Source of the DNA: a virus
Length of the DNA stretch: 43,020 nt
Direction: 5' to 3' (one strand)
IMG/VR virus record: IMGVR_UViG_3300020463_000039
Location: 1-43,020 of that record
A program made the position numbers and the translations under genes. The notes under the pieces were generated by a model. That model was not told the origin of the DNA. It ran no database searches and saw only the letters and a program-made list of their open reading frames with translations. How positions within the stretch are numbered: position 1 is the first letter of the stretch; each line of letters begins with the position of its first letter. Below are positions 14,786 to 22,334 of the stretch, piece by piece.

Positions 14786-16741
14786 ATGTTTAAACAAAAG
14801 AACCCACTACAACAACCGTTGTTTACTCCTGATAGTTCGTGGACACCCCCAGAGTTTTTACCAGACTTATCTTCAGCTAAAGAAATAGCTATCGACCTTG
14901 AAACATGGGATCCAAACCTTAGAAACAAAGGTGCAGGTTGGGCTAGGAAAGACGGACAGATTGTTGGTATAGCTGTAGCTACTGATGGTTGGCAAGGTTA
15001 TTTGCCTATCCGACACCGTGCTGGAGGTAACTTAGATGAGAACGCTGTCATGAGTTGGATGAAAGATGTAGCTAAAACAAAAGCTGATAAAGTTTGTCAT
15101 AATGCTTCTTATGATATTGGCTGGTTAAAAGCTGAAGGTATTGAAGTTAAAGGTCGTATTATAGATACTATGATTGGTGCACCTTTGATCGATGAAAACA
15201 GATTTAGTTATTCTTTAAATAACTTAGGTAAAACATATTTACAAGAAACTAAAAGCGAAGAACTATTATACGATGCTGCCCAAGCATGGGGTGTAGATGC
15301 AAAAGCAGGGTTATATCAGATCCCTCCTATGTATGTTGGTCCATATGCAGAGCAAGATGCTGCGATGACTTTACGCTTATGGAACTGGCAAAAGTCAGAA
15401 ATATCTAGGCAAGACTTATGGTCTGTATTTGATTTAGAAACGTCTATACTTCCTTTACTTATAGATATGAGAATGAAAGGTGTTAAAGTAGATTTAGAAG
15501 CTACAGAAAGGCTATCTAAACAGTTTCAAGCAAAAGAGATGGAGTCTCTTCATCGCATAAAGCAACTCGTAGGCGAAGAAGTAGAAATATGGGCTAATGC
15601 TTCTATAGAAAAAGCATTCAAAAAACTCAACTTATCATTTAACTATACCGAAAAAGGATCACCGTCATTCCAGCAATCGTGGCTTGAAGCCCATGAACAT
15701 GAGTTCCCACAGCTAATTGTAAAAGCAAGAAAGATGAATAAAGCTAGGACAACTTTCATTGACGGTATGCTTATGAGTAATCAACAAAATGGTCGTATTC
15801 ATGCAGAACTTCATCCACTACGTTCTGATGATGGGGGAACGGTTACTGGACGATTTAGTTACAGTAACCCAAACCTCCAACAAGTGCCTGCAAGAGATCC
15901 TGAGATTGGTGCAGCAATAAGATCCCTCTTCATCCCTGAAGACAACTGCGAGTGGGGGGCATTCGATTATTCCCAGCAAGAGCCAAGATTAGTTGTTCAT
16001 TATGCAGAGATGATGCAGTTAAGAGGAGCAAAAGACGCAGGAGATGCATTTAGAGACGGTGATGCAGACTTCCATCAAGTCGTAGCTGATATGGCAGGCA
16101 TAAAAAGAAAGCAAGCAAAGAACATCAACCTTGGTTTGTTTTATTCTATGGGTGTAAAAAAGCTGTCTGATAGTCTAGGGCTAACCTTAGACGAAGGAAA
16201 AGAACTGTTTGGTCGATATCATGAACGAGTGCCTTTTGTAAAAGCGTTAAGTGAGCGTGCAATAAGACGAGCATCGGATCAAGGTAGTATAAGAACATTA
16301 CTTGGCAGACGTTGTCGATTCGATAAATGGGAACCATCACAGTTTGGTACACGAAAAATTATGGATCATAAGACTGCTTACGCTGAACACGGTAACGCTA
16401 TTAAAAGAGCCTTTACCCATAAAGCTATGAACAGACTTATACAAGGCAGTGCTGCAGATATGACAAAGAAAGCTATGCAGTTATTGTATGCAGAGGGTAT
16501 CATCCCCCATATCCAAGTGCATGACGAATTAGATTTTTCTATAGAATCGCATGAGCAAGCTGTTCGTATAAAAGAAATTATGGAACACTGTGTAGAACTA
16601 TCTGTTCCTGTAAAAGTAGACGTTGACCTTGGTCCAAACTGGGGCGAAGCAAAAGACGCAGAAAAGGCAATAAAGCACGCAGAGTCTGTAAGGGGTTGGA
16701 CGAGGGGTGCAGAGTCAGATTACACAAAACAGGCAGTATAG
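14786..16741 (+). CDS. DNA polymerase, family A, with 3'-5' exonuclease
   Basis: 651 residues from ATG 14786, chosen because GGGAAGA precedes it. ATG 14741 overlaps the previous stop but lacks a ribosome-binding site. The exonuclease domain begins with DLE at 37-39 (AIDLETWD). Polymerase motif A DYSQQEPR starts at D394, motif B is KQAKNINLGLFYSMG, and motif C HDE is at 579-581. The residue equivalent to E. coli Pol I Phe762 is Leu449 (codon 16130-16132). There is no 5'-3' exonuclease domain. This is the replicative polymerase, following the modification genes whose nucleotide products it would insert. Confidence 0.95.
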   Translation: MFKQKNPLQQPLFTPDSSWTPPEFLPDLSSAKEIAIDLETWDPNLRNKGAGWARKDGQIVGIAVATDGWQGYLPIRHRAGGNLDENAVMSWMKDVAKTKADKVCHNASYDIGWLKAEGIEVKGRIIDTMIGAPLIDENRFSYSLNNLGKTYLQETKSEELLYDAAQAWGVDAKAGLYQIPPMYVGPYAEQDAAMTLRLWNWQKSEISRQDLWSVFDLETSILPLLIDMRMKGVKVDLEATERLSKQFQAKEMESLHRIKQLVGEEVEIWANASIEKAFKKLNLSFNYTEKGSPSFQQSWLEAHEHEFPQLIVKARKMNKARTTFIDGMLMSNQQNGRIHAELHPLRSDDGGTVTGRFSYSNPNLQQVPARDPEIGAAIRSLFIPEDNCEWGAFDYSQQEPRLVVHYAEMMQLRGAKDAGDAFRDGDADFHQVVADMAGIKRKQAKNINLGLFYSMGVKKLSDSLGLTLDEGKELFGRYHERVPFVKALSERAIRRASDQGSIRTLLGRRCRFDKWEPSQFGTRKIMDHKTAYAEHGNAIKRAFTHKAMNRLIQGSAADMTKKAMQLLYAEGIIPHIQVHDELDFSIESHEQAVRIKEIMEHCVELSVPVKVDVDLGPNWGEAKDAEKAIKHAESVRGWTRGAESDYTKQAV

Positions 16742-16746
16742 CGAGT

Positions 16747-16793
16747 AAAAACAGGCTTTTCGTATTTTATTCCTTATTATTGCGTAATATAAT
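16747..16793 (+). promoter_or_regulatory. Early-type promoter with AAAAA-41-TATAAT spacing
   Basis: AAAAACAG begins at 16747 and TATAAT at 16788, a distance of 41 nt. TTCGTA lies in between at 16759-16764. The following gene starts at 16814 with AGGAG. The same spacing is seen at 19188, 21559 and 23789. Confidence 0.65.
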
Positions 16794-16813
16794 AATATTT
16801 TATAGGAGTAAAA

Positions 16814-17038
16814 ATGTCACAAGAAATACCTAAAAAAGTCCAAATACCTGTGGTTATGGCTGCAGTATTGTGGAAAGCCTTACGCAACAGCAACTGTCCT
16901 GAGATGGATTTACTAGCATCATGTATGATAAATCAAGGTCTCGAGATAGAAGGCTCAGCAGAAGAAGTATATGACTACTATAAGGAGTATCTAATCGCAA
17001 ATGGATTACTCCAAGAGGAGAGTGATATTACTCAGTAA
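16814..17038 (+). CDS. Small hypothetical protein
   Basis: 74 residues, acidic, mostly helical (PVVMAAVLWKALRNSN, EEVYDYYKEYLIANGLL). First gene of a unit with its own promoter and AGGAG before the ATG. No family recognised and no catalytic motif. Probably a small early regulatory or host-interaction protein, by position only. Confidence 0.65.
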   Translation: MSQEIPKKVQIPVVMAAVLWKALRNSNCPEMDLLASCMINQGLEIEGSAEEVYDYYKEYLIANGLLQEESDITQ

Positions 17039-17062
17039 CCAACTAACTTAGAAAGGATGAAT

Positions 17063-17407
17063 ATGTTAGATAGAAATCACGACAGAGAACACTTCAATAA
17101 TTTGATGAAGATGTTAGTTACCTCAGCTAAAAATGCACAAGCTGAGAAAGAGCAAGTGCTAAGATACCGTGAACGAATCCGAGGCTTAGATAGAAAATAT
17201 GCCTCAATACTAAAAGATGATCCACACCAAAAAAGAGAGATGGTGTCTGTTCTTCTTAAAGGTATGCATATTTCGATAGAGGGATATAAACAGCATATGG
17301 ATCGTGTTCAGTGGACAAAACAAAAAATACAGGAAGCTGTTCGTGTAGAAACTTTAACAGAAAGAGTAACAACTTTTAAACAACTGGAGGCAGTAAACGA
17401 TGTCTAA
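17063..17407 (+). CDS. Small hypothetical coiled-coil protein
   Basis: 114 residues from ATG 17063, preferred because AGAAAGG touches the alternative ATG 17057 but stands 6 nt from this one. Highly charged and helical throughout (KNAQAEKEQVLRYRERIRG, MDRVQWTKQKIQEAVRVE), compatible with a coiled coil. It overlaps the next gene by 8 bp, whose GGAGG lies inside it. Function unknown. Confidence 0.65.
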   Translation: MLDRNHDREHFNNLMKMLVTSAKNAQAEKEQVLRYRERIRGLDRKYASILKDDPHQKREMVSVLLKGMHISIEGYKQHMDRVQWTKQKIQEAVRVETLTERVTTFKQLEAVNDV

Positions 17408-17639
17408 TATAGAAATGCAAGAACGACGTCAGTGGATGGATAAAGATCAGAAGAAGAAACTTGCGATGCAGTTTCTCTCTTCCATTCGAGGACAATATAT
17501 ACTTAGTCAGGCTTTATGTTTAGCTATAGAAAAACTAGAGTCGGTCGACGGTGTCCATAAAGAAGTATCGAATATAAACGATATGAAACTACTTCTAGAT
17601 CATGTCTTTCCTATGTGTAAAGGAATTAAGAATGGCTAA
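17400..17639 (+). CDS. Small hypothetical protein
   Basis: 79 residues, helical, beginning MSNIEMQERRQWMDKDQKKK, with a central SIRGQYILSQALCLAIEKL helix. GGAGG stands 9 nt before the ATG. It overlaps its neighbours on both sides by 8 bp. No family recognised. I recall similar proteins with a 'GQYIxSQAL' core in marine phages, but with no known role. Confidence 0.65.
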   Translation: MSNIEMQERRQWMDKDQKKKLAMQFLSSIRGQYILSQALCLAIEKLESVDGVHKEVSNINDMKLLLDHVFPMCKGIKNG

Positions 17640-18009
17640 GTTGTTTTATTACATCGGTCAGATAGAGGAGCAAACTGGAGAACATAATTTTAATTCAACG
17701 ATAGTTTGGTCTGCTCCTGAACCTAGTCAATCTAATTTATTCGGTAATCATAAAGCTGAACGTGACCGTGATGCTAAAGCCTTTATGGACTATCAATGTA
17801 AGTTCTGGTATGGTGGGGAATGTGACGACGATGGTGAAGAACTTCCTCACGAATACAATAAGGAAAGTAATTGGTATAATAAAGACTATGGCGAAGTCAT
17901 ATGGCGAGACGGTGGTTGTAAAGAAATTTCTGAAAAGACTTTTAAAGAAGTACAACCTTTCGTGGCAGATATGACAGGCAGTTATAGGTGGTTCAATGGA
18001 CTGGACTGA
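17632..18009 (+). CDS. Hypothetical acidic, aromatic-rich protein
   Basis: 125 residues from ATG 17632 (AAAGGAA upstream; a longer frame from 17602 lies inside the previous gene). Rich in Trp, Tyr, Phe, Asp and Glu (FWYGGECDDDGEELPHE, NWYNKDYGEVIWRDGG). Two cysteines in the middle do not form a zinc pattern. Function unknown. It overlaps the next gene by 14 bp. Confidence 0.6.
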   Translation: MAKLFYYIGQIEEQTGEHNFNSTIVWSAPEPSQSNLFGNHKAERDRDAKAFMDYQCKFWYGGECDDDGEELPHEYNKESNWYNKDYGEVIWRDGGCKEISEKTFKEVQPFVADMTGSYRWFNGLD

Positions 18010-19189
18010 TAAACCTTTATTAGCAAGTGAACTAATATCTGCGTTATCAAACCCTACTCGTGGCATAGCAAACTTTATTTCTGGTAAGTTTGCTACTGCT
18101 ATGAGTAAAAATGTACAAATAGATATGGTTCAGTCTCAAAAGTTTTTGATTACCGATAACCTTTTAGACCATGCGATAAGAGCAAGTTATGTAAAGCCGA
18201 AGTATTTACTAGACGGTTTACATAATACAAGACCACCATTTAATAATATGTGGGTTGAGTGGAACGAAAAGGAACGAGTAAAGAAAAATCGAAAAGAGTT
18301 AGTAAAACTTTGTAAAGAAAGAGGGTCAACGAAAGAAGTTGAACCTTTAATGGATGACGGCATACCAGACCGAATAGGTTATCACATCAAGAGATTAACT
18401 AATGAGCGTAATGTAAGAAACAATGAACCCTTCGTTGCTTATAGAGAGGGCGAAACAATATTATATACTTGTTTCTTTCAAATGGAAGATAAAAGATTTT
18501 ATTGTCCTGAGATGGGCTTCAATATGAATTACGATTGTGATTACGATTATGGATCTTTTGTAGATACTTGGAATAGACAAAATGATTTTTCACCTGTAAA
18601 CATGACAGAAGAAGTTTTTTACCATAACTGTACTTCAAATGGTGCTGTTATGTTAGGAACGACATATAGTGAAATGTATAAGGACGATCCTTATATAAAC
18701 CGTATTTTTAGAAACCTTATTCCAGTACAAACATGTTCTACCCACTGGGTTCGATCCGCACAAGATTTCTTAAAACCTGTTAAAGAAAAAGAAAGTGCTC
18801 GACACGCTGCAGATCTACATAGATTGGGTGGAGATCCTCGGTTTCTTATTTCGTTACTTAATATGTTGAACTACGACTTAGTTTCTACAGAGACCGTAAT
18901 TCCTCCAAAAAAGATTTCTCATATTTATTTGAATCGATCCGTTCCAAGAAACGAATATAAAGTTGTACAAATAAATTTACCGAAACCAAGAGGGAAAAGA
19001 GTATACAATAAAATGTTTACTGGTCAAGGGTCACCTAAACGTGAACACTGGAGACGAGGACATTGGAGACGAGTTCATGATAGAAAAGGTAATTTGATAA
19101 AACGTATCTGGATTGGAGAACAAAAGGTTGGCAATGCTGAATTAGGCAAGATCGTACATGATTATGAATTAGTTCAAAAAAGACAGTAA
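17996..19189 (+). CDS. Hypothetical protein with basic, Trp-rich C-terminus
   Basis: 397 residues, the largest unrecognised early gene. The N-terminal two thirds have mixed alpha/beta character with acidic and aromatic stretches (MNYDCDYDYGSFVDTW). The last 70 residues are strongly basic, with a repeat-like EHWRRGHWRRVHDRKGN and then KRIWIGEQ. I recall the HWRRGHWR-type tail from other phage and plasmid proteins of unknown function. It suggests nucleic-acid contact. It is the last gene of its unit, followed by a new promoter. Confidence 0.7.
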   Translation: MDWTDKPLLASELISALSNPTRGIANFISGKFATAMSKNVQIDMVQSQKFLITDNLLDHAIRASYVKPKYLLDGLHNTRPPFNNMWVEWNEKERVKKNRKELVKLCKERGSTKEVEPLMDDGIPDRIGYHIKRLTNERNVRNNEPFVAYREGETILYTCFFQMEDKRFYCPEMGFNMNYDCDYDYGSFVDTWNRQNDFSPVNMTEEVFYHNCTSNGAVMLGTTYSEMYKDDPYINRIFRNLIPVQTCSTHWVRSAQDFLKPVKEKESARHAADLHRLGGDPRFLISLLNMLNYDLVSTETVIPPKKISHIYLNRSVPRNEYKVVQINLPKPRGKRVYNKMFTGQGSPKREHWRRGHWRRVHDRKGNLIKRIWIGEQKVGNAELGKIVHDYELVQKRQ

Positions 19190-19234
19190 AAAGATTATTT
19201 TCTAGTTTTATTGTAATTATTATTTTACTATAAT
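19188..19234 (+). promoter_or_regulatory. Early-type promoter with AAAAA-41-TATAAT spacing
   Basis: AAAAAGA begins at 19188, overlapping the preceding stop codon, and TATAAT begins at 19229, 41 nt on. TTCTAG occupies the position of TTCGTA or TTTGTA in the other copies. A second TATAAT at 19234 follows TTGTAA with 17-nt spacing and could serve as a standard promoter. The leader ends TTAGAAAGGAAGAAT-ATG. Confidence 0.6.
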
Positions 19235-19265
19235 ATAATTATATTTTATTTTAGAAAGGAAGAAT

Positions 19266-19520
19266 ATGTCAGATCTTTATGAATTCGAAGCCAAGTATGA
19301 AGTCCATTCCTGTTGGGAACTAGACTTCAATATCAAAGACGTTTATGCATGGTGGGTAAAATACGATACGTTGTATGTTATCCATAAAAAAGAGGGTGAT
19401 ACTAGAATGTACACTCCAACTTTTCCTGCTCGTAATACAGACTTCAAGCATGCAGTTGATTACTACCAAAACTCTGCCCCTGTCGAAGAAAAAACTTTAT
19501 TTTCAACAGTGGAGGAATAG
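19266..19520 (+). CDS. Small hypothetical protein
   Basis: 84 residues. The beta-rich centre (DVYAWWVKYDTLYVIHK) with following basic and acidic stretches suggests a small single-domain fold. AGAAAGGAAG precedes the ATG. First of an operon that runs with no or minimal gaps to 21560. No family recognised. Confidence 0.65.
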   Translation: MSDLYEFEAKYEVHSCWELDFNIKDVYAWWVKYDTLYVIHKKEGDTRMYTPTFPARNTDFKHAVDYYQNSAPVEEKTLFSTVEE

Positions 19521-19802
19521 ATGGCTTTAGACTTTGTGCAAAAGAAAACATTGGGGCGGTCTTATCGTATTGCTAACAATGCTTTAGAACTATTAGTATC
19601 TCACGACTGGTCAGCTATAGACCAGTCGGACAAGATGACATTCTCTGGGATCGAATCAACTGAGCCAAGGAAGTTAGAGCATGGCTCTCAAACAAATATT
19701 ATCGATGGTAACCATTTAGAAGTTTATCTGGATGACGGAACTATACATCAGTTTGAGTTGAAGCTAGTTAATACACTCAGAGGGGAGGATAGCGATGCCT
19801 AA
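19521..19802 (+). CDS. Small hypothetical protein
   Basis: 93 residues, starting directly after the preceding stop, with GGAGG upstream. Contains a nearly symmetric segment HDWSAIDQSDKMTFSGIES and a C-terminal beta hairpin HLEVYLDDGTIHQFELKLV. It ends in an acidic tail whose codons supply the GGGGAGG ribosome-binding site for the next gene. Function unknown. Confidence 0.6.
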   Translation: MALDFVQKKTLGRSYRIANNALELLVSHDWSAIDQSDKMTFSGIESTEPRKLEHGSQTNIIDGNHLEVYLDDGTIHQFELKLVNTLRGEDSDA

Positions 19803-19974
19803 AGAAATCACTGGTTACGATATAATAATACATTGGAGTGATGGCACTAAAGAAGATCTCGATAACTATGGAGCATTGCCTTACTTCAAAAATTTAGACC
19901 ACTATCTTGATAGTGTACAAGAAGAAGTAAATCAACAAGAAGAAACAGATGACACGGAGGAGAGTGATGCCTAA
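19795..19974 (+). CDS. Very small acidic hypothetical protein
   Basis: 59 residues, found by reading. ATG 19795 follows GGGGAGG with 7-nt spacing and overlaps the previous gene by 8 bp; the stop overlaps the next gene by 8 bp in the same way. The N-terminal half is beta-like (GYDIIIHWSDGTKEDL) and the tail is very acidic (QQEETDDTEESD). Function unknown; conservation of the overlap geometry argues that it is translated. Confidence 0.6.
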   Translation: MPKEITGYDIIIHWSDGTKEDLDNYGALPYFKNLDHYLDSVQEEVNQQEETDDTEESDA

Positions 19975-20533
19975 ATATATTGTAACGACTTATGCACACT
20001 GTGACTTTCAATACCTCGTAGATGTAGAGGAGGGTTGTTCTTCCGATACAGCCGAAGAAATGGTTTGGGATGATGGAGTTCCTTTAAATGGGGGTGAGCC
20101 TATAACCGTATCGAACGAAGCAGTAGACCATGGAGCAACAGCAGAATACCAAGAGGGCGATGAAGAAAGTTCTATTCTAGGATACACTGCAGTTGTAGAT
20201 GCTATACAAAAGTGGCACACAGATCGTAACTTAATCGAAGGTAGTTCAGATAAAGATCAGATTGTAAAGCTAGTTGAAGAGTTTGGCGAACTATCTAGGT
20301 CTATTATCCGTACCCCAAAAGTAACAGAAAAGTGGCTCAACGAAAACGGCTACCCTGTATCACGAGATAATCTCCGTGATTCGATTGGTGATATGATCGT
20401 TGTCCTTATTAATATAGCTATGCGAAACGATTTATCTTTATACGAATGCATGAAGAAAGCATACGATGAAATCAAAAGTCGTAAAGGTAAAATGGTTGAT
20501 GGTTCTTTTATAAAGGAGGAAGCGAATGGATAG
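19967..20533 (+). CDS. MazG-like nucleotide pyrophosphohydrolase with extra N-terminal domain
   Basis: 188 residues from ATG 19967 (GAGGAG upstream; the frame from 19949 has no ribosome-binding site). Residues 76-180 match the MazG-like fold: AIQKWHTDRNL, the metal-binding EEFGE at 104-108, and D138 with D142 in RDSIGDMIVVL. Residues 1-70 form a small acidic domain of unknown type (YIVTTYAHCDFQYLVDVEE). MazG-like phage enzymes hydrolyse non-canonical or excess NTP/dNTPs. Here it could protect the modified-nucleotide pool or alter host ppGpp, both being inference. Confidence 0.82.
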   Translation: MPKYIVTTYAHCDFQYLVDVEEGCSSDTAEEMVWDDGVPLNGGEPITVSNEAVDHGATAEYQEGDEESSILGYTAVVDAIQKWHTDRNLIEGSSDKDQIVKLVEEFGELSRSIIRTPKVTEKWLNENGYPVSRDNLRDSIGDMIVVLINIAMRNDLSLYECMKKAYDEIKSRKGKMVDGSFIKEEANG

Positions 20534-20888
20534 ATTTTCTCACTGCTCTGAATGTGGAGAAAAACTAAAGAAAGTAAACCATAGAAGAACGAAGCCAAAA
20601 CTATGTGCTTCTTGTCGAGGTGATAAAGTCAGTGGGCATAGTGAGTTACGGCAGATGTTTTTAGAAATGCAAAAGAACCCTCCCCCTGCATCAGCTTACG
20701 AAGGAAGATTCGAAGATGATCCAAGGGCTTTAAGAGAAATCGATTATGGTAAAGTTTCAAGAAAGCCAACTGTGATTGAAAGTGGGGGGAGCAATCTTTC
20801 GGAAGTAATGATGCCTACGTCTAGCTATAAACATAAAGTAGGATCAGCACGAGACGGTGTTCGATATAGAAGGAGAGAACTTAAATGA
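20526..20888 (+). CDS. Small Zn-ribbon protein
   Basis: 120 residues. An N-terminal zinc ribbon is visible, CSECG then 15 residues later CASCRG (C7, C10, C27, C30). The remainder is Pro- and Arg-rich and probably unstructured, ending YRRRELK. GGAGG precedes the ATG. Overlaps of 8 bp upstream and 4 bp (ATGA) downstream place it in the operon. Possible nucleic-acid or host-factor binding; not identified further. Confidence 0.7.
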   Translation: MDRFSHCSECGEKLKKVNHRRTKPKLCASCRGDKVSGHSELRQMFLEMQKNPPPASAYEGRFEDDPRALREIDYGKVSRKPTVIESGGSNLSEVMMPTSSYKHKVGSARDGVRYRRRELK

Positions 20889-21367
20889 AATGTTGGCATT
20901 GTGGATCGGATCTAATCTGGGGTGGCGATTGCGACTTAAACGAAGAAGACTATGAAGAGTTTTCTATGGCTACTAATCTTAGCTGTCCAAAATGTGGTTC
21001 ACATGTAGACGTTTATTTACCAAGAAGAAAGGAAAATGAAATGGAAGAATCTGTAAAAAACGCATGGCTTGTAGAAATATATAGCCCCCAAGATGAAGAA
21101 TGGGATTTAGTAAGAGCATACCCATCTACAAAGTTGGTAACTATAAATAGTGCAATGATGCACCCAGATCAACAAGAAGATATAAATGAAGCAAGGGCTT
21201 GTTTATTTTATACGCAGTTAAGTAAGAGAGATACATTTGCAGAGTATCGTTGGCGGTTTGGCTATTTTAACGGATATAGTCATGAGATGCCTCAAAAAGA
21301 GTGGACATATAGAATCGTCTACGACCCAATAAGCCAAACAAAGGAGGAGGATCAAAATGAAACTTGA
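20885..21367 (+). CDS. Zn-ribbon domain protein
   Basis: 160 residues. CWHCG at 3-7 and CPKCG at 33-37 form a four-cysteine zinc ribbon. An acidic linker follows, and residues 52-150 form a second domain (NAWLVEIYSPQDEEWDLVRA, AEYRWRFGYFNGYSHEMP). The ATG overlaps the previous stop (ATGA). An internal ATG at 21041 preceded by GGAAAATG might start the second domain separately. Function unknown. Confidence 0.7.
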   Translation: MKCWHCGSDLIWGGDCDLNEEDYEEFSMATNLSCPKCGSHVDVYLPRRKENEMEESVKNAWLVEIYSPQDEEWDLVRAYPSTKLVTINSAMMHPDQQEDINEARACLFYTQLSKRDTFAEYRWRFGYFNGYSHEMPQKEWTYRIVYDPISQTKEEDQNET

Positions 21368-21560
21368 CCTTTCATCATATTATCGAATCAGAGTAACCAA
21401 TAAAGGAAACGGTGGTTCATCATACGTTGGTTCATTCAAAACAAGAGAAGAAGCTCAAAAGAGAATAGAGTTTTTACCAGCATATCAGCGAAACGATAAT
21501 TTTTATTCAGTCAATATAGAACACATGGAAGACATGCTGTCTTACAGATTTAGCGATTAA
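21357..21560 (+). CDS. Small hypothetical protein
   Basis: 67 residues, overlapping the previous gene by 11 bp, with GGAGGAGG upstream. Beta-alpha pattern YYRIRVTNKGNGGSSYVGSF..REEAQKRIEFL resembles small proteins that fold around a G-rich beta turn, such as SPOR-like modules, but similarity is too weak to name. Last of its operon. Confidence 0.65.
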   Translation: MKLDLSSYYRIRVTNKGNGGSSYVGSFKTREEAQKRIEFLPAYQRNDNFYSVNIEHMEDMLSYRFSD

Positions 21561-21605
21561 AAACAGTAATTTGTAATTTTATTGCCCCTTTTTGTACCTT
21601 ATACT
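21559..21605 (+). promoter_or_regulatory. Early-type promoter with AAAAA-41-TATACT spacing
   Basis: AAAAACAG begins at 21559, in the stop codon of the previous gene, and TATACT at 21600, 41 nt on. TTTGTA is at 21570-21575. The leader ends AGAAAGGTACACT-ATG. The AAAAACAGTA(A/T)TTTGTA core is nearly identical to the copy at 23789. Confidence 0.7.
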
Positions 21606-21636
21606 TTAGTAAAGTTAAATTAAAGAAAGGTACACT

Positions 21637-21834
21637 ATGTCGAATATATGCAAAGCCTGTAACGAAGCTGAGGTTTCTCTACCTCGGCTTCGTCTAGGTT
21701 ACAAAGTTTGTCTAAAGTGTGGGGAAAGAGATGCACGTCAAGTTGTGCATACGATAGTTCCTATGCATAAGTCAAATTATGTAGTAATATCAAACTATGA
21801 CGAGTTAGTCAGCATCAATACAAAGGGAGGGTAG
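21637..21834 (+). CDS. Small Zn-ribbon protein
   Basis: 65 residues, a minimal zinc ribbon: CKACNEAE near the start and CLKCGERDARQ about 20 residues later, then a beta-rich tail (NYVVISNYDELVSI). I recall short proteins of this type in many phages, function unknown. Its coding sequence contains a strong 12-bp hairpin at 21662-21693. GAAAGG precedes the ATG. Confidence 0.7.
   Translation: MSNICKACNEAEVSLPRLRLGYKVCLKCGERDARQVVHTIVPMHKSNYVVISNYDELVSINTKGG
21658..21703 (+). repeat. Strong hairpin inside the Zn-ribbon gene at 21637
   Basis: ACGAAGCTGAGG (21662-21673), 8-nt loop, CCTCGGCTTCGT (21682-21693), 12 bp with one G-U pair. Flanking TGTAAC and GTTACA can extend it past a short bulge. It has no T-run, so is not a terminator. 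Confidence 0.5.
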
Positions 21835-21836
21835 CG

Positions 21837-22136
21837 ATGGCTTGGAAACAACTTGAAGAAGGTCATGGGTTCGGATATATGGAATATTGGGATCCTGAAG
21901 ATTGGGCACATCCTAAATATCCTGAAGAAGTTTTCCCCGATGCAGAGGGTGAATACATGTCAGAAGAAGCATCTGCTGGACTTATGAACGCTCCATGGTA
22001 TGGCGGTAGTCGTTTCGAAGTTTATCAATTCAACCATAAAGCTCAGTGTTTGGAGGAGGGTGATATCTTATATACTTATGTCATTCACCATAAAGACGAA
22101 ACATGGAACTTTTTCAGATATAGAAAGGATATGTAA
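21837..22136 (+). CDS. Small hypothetical acidic protein
   Basis: 99 residues, rich in Trp, Tyr, Glu and Asp (YMEYWDPEDWAHPKYPEEVF). AAGGGAGGG precedes the ATG, 2 nt after the previous stop. No family recognised. It ends one base before the GTG start of the next gene. Confidence 0.6.
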   Translation: MAWKQLEEGHGFGYMEYWDPEDWAHPKYPEEVFPDAEGEYMSEEASAGLMNAPWYGGSRFEVYQFNHKAQCLEEGDILYTYVIHHKDETWNFFRYRKDM

Positions 22137-22334
22137 GTGATAGCGAAAAAGAAAAAATTTCATTTCAAAGTTACTTATCCAGATGGTGATATCGAATATT
22201 GGTATGACGAACTCAGGAGTGTATGGTCAGAACGAGATCGTTTAGAAAAACTATACAAAGATAAAATCATAATAGAATTCTTAAAGGAGGAGGAAGTCTA
22301 TGGGAAAGCTACGAAAAATCGAAATCTACCATAA
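22137..22334 (+). CDS. Small basic hypothetical protein (GTG start)
   Basis: 65 residues from GTG 22137, directly after the TAA of the previous gene, with AAAGGA upstream. Beta strand FHFKVTYPDGDIEYWYDEL, then a charged helix SERDRLEKLYKDKIIIEFLKE. It overlaps the next gene by 35 bp, for which it supplies a GGAGGAGG ribosome-binding site. Function unknown. Confidence 0.55.
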   Translation: MIAKKKKFHFKVTYPDGDIEYWYDELRSVWSERDRLEKLYKDKIIIEFLKEEEVYGKATKNRNLP

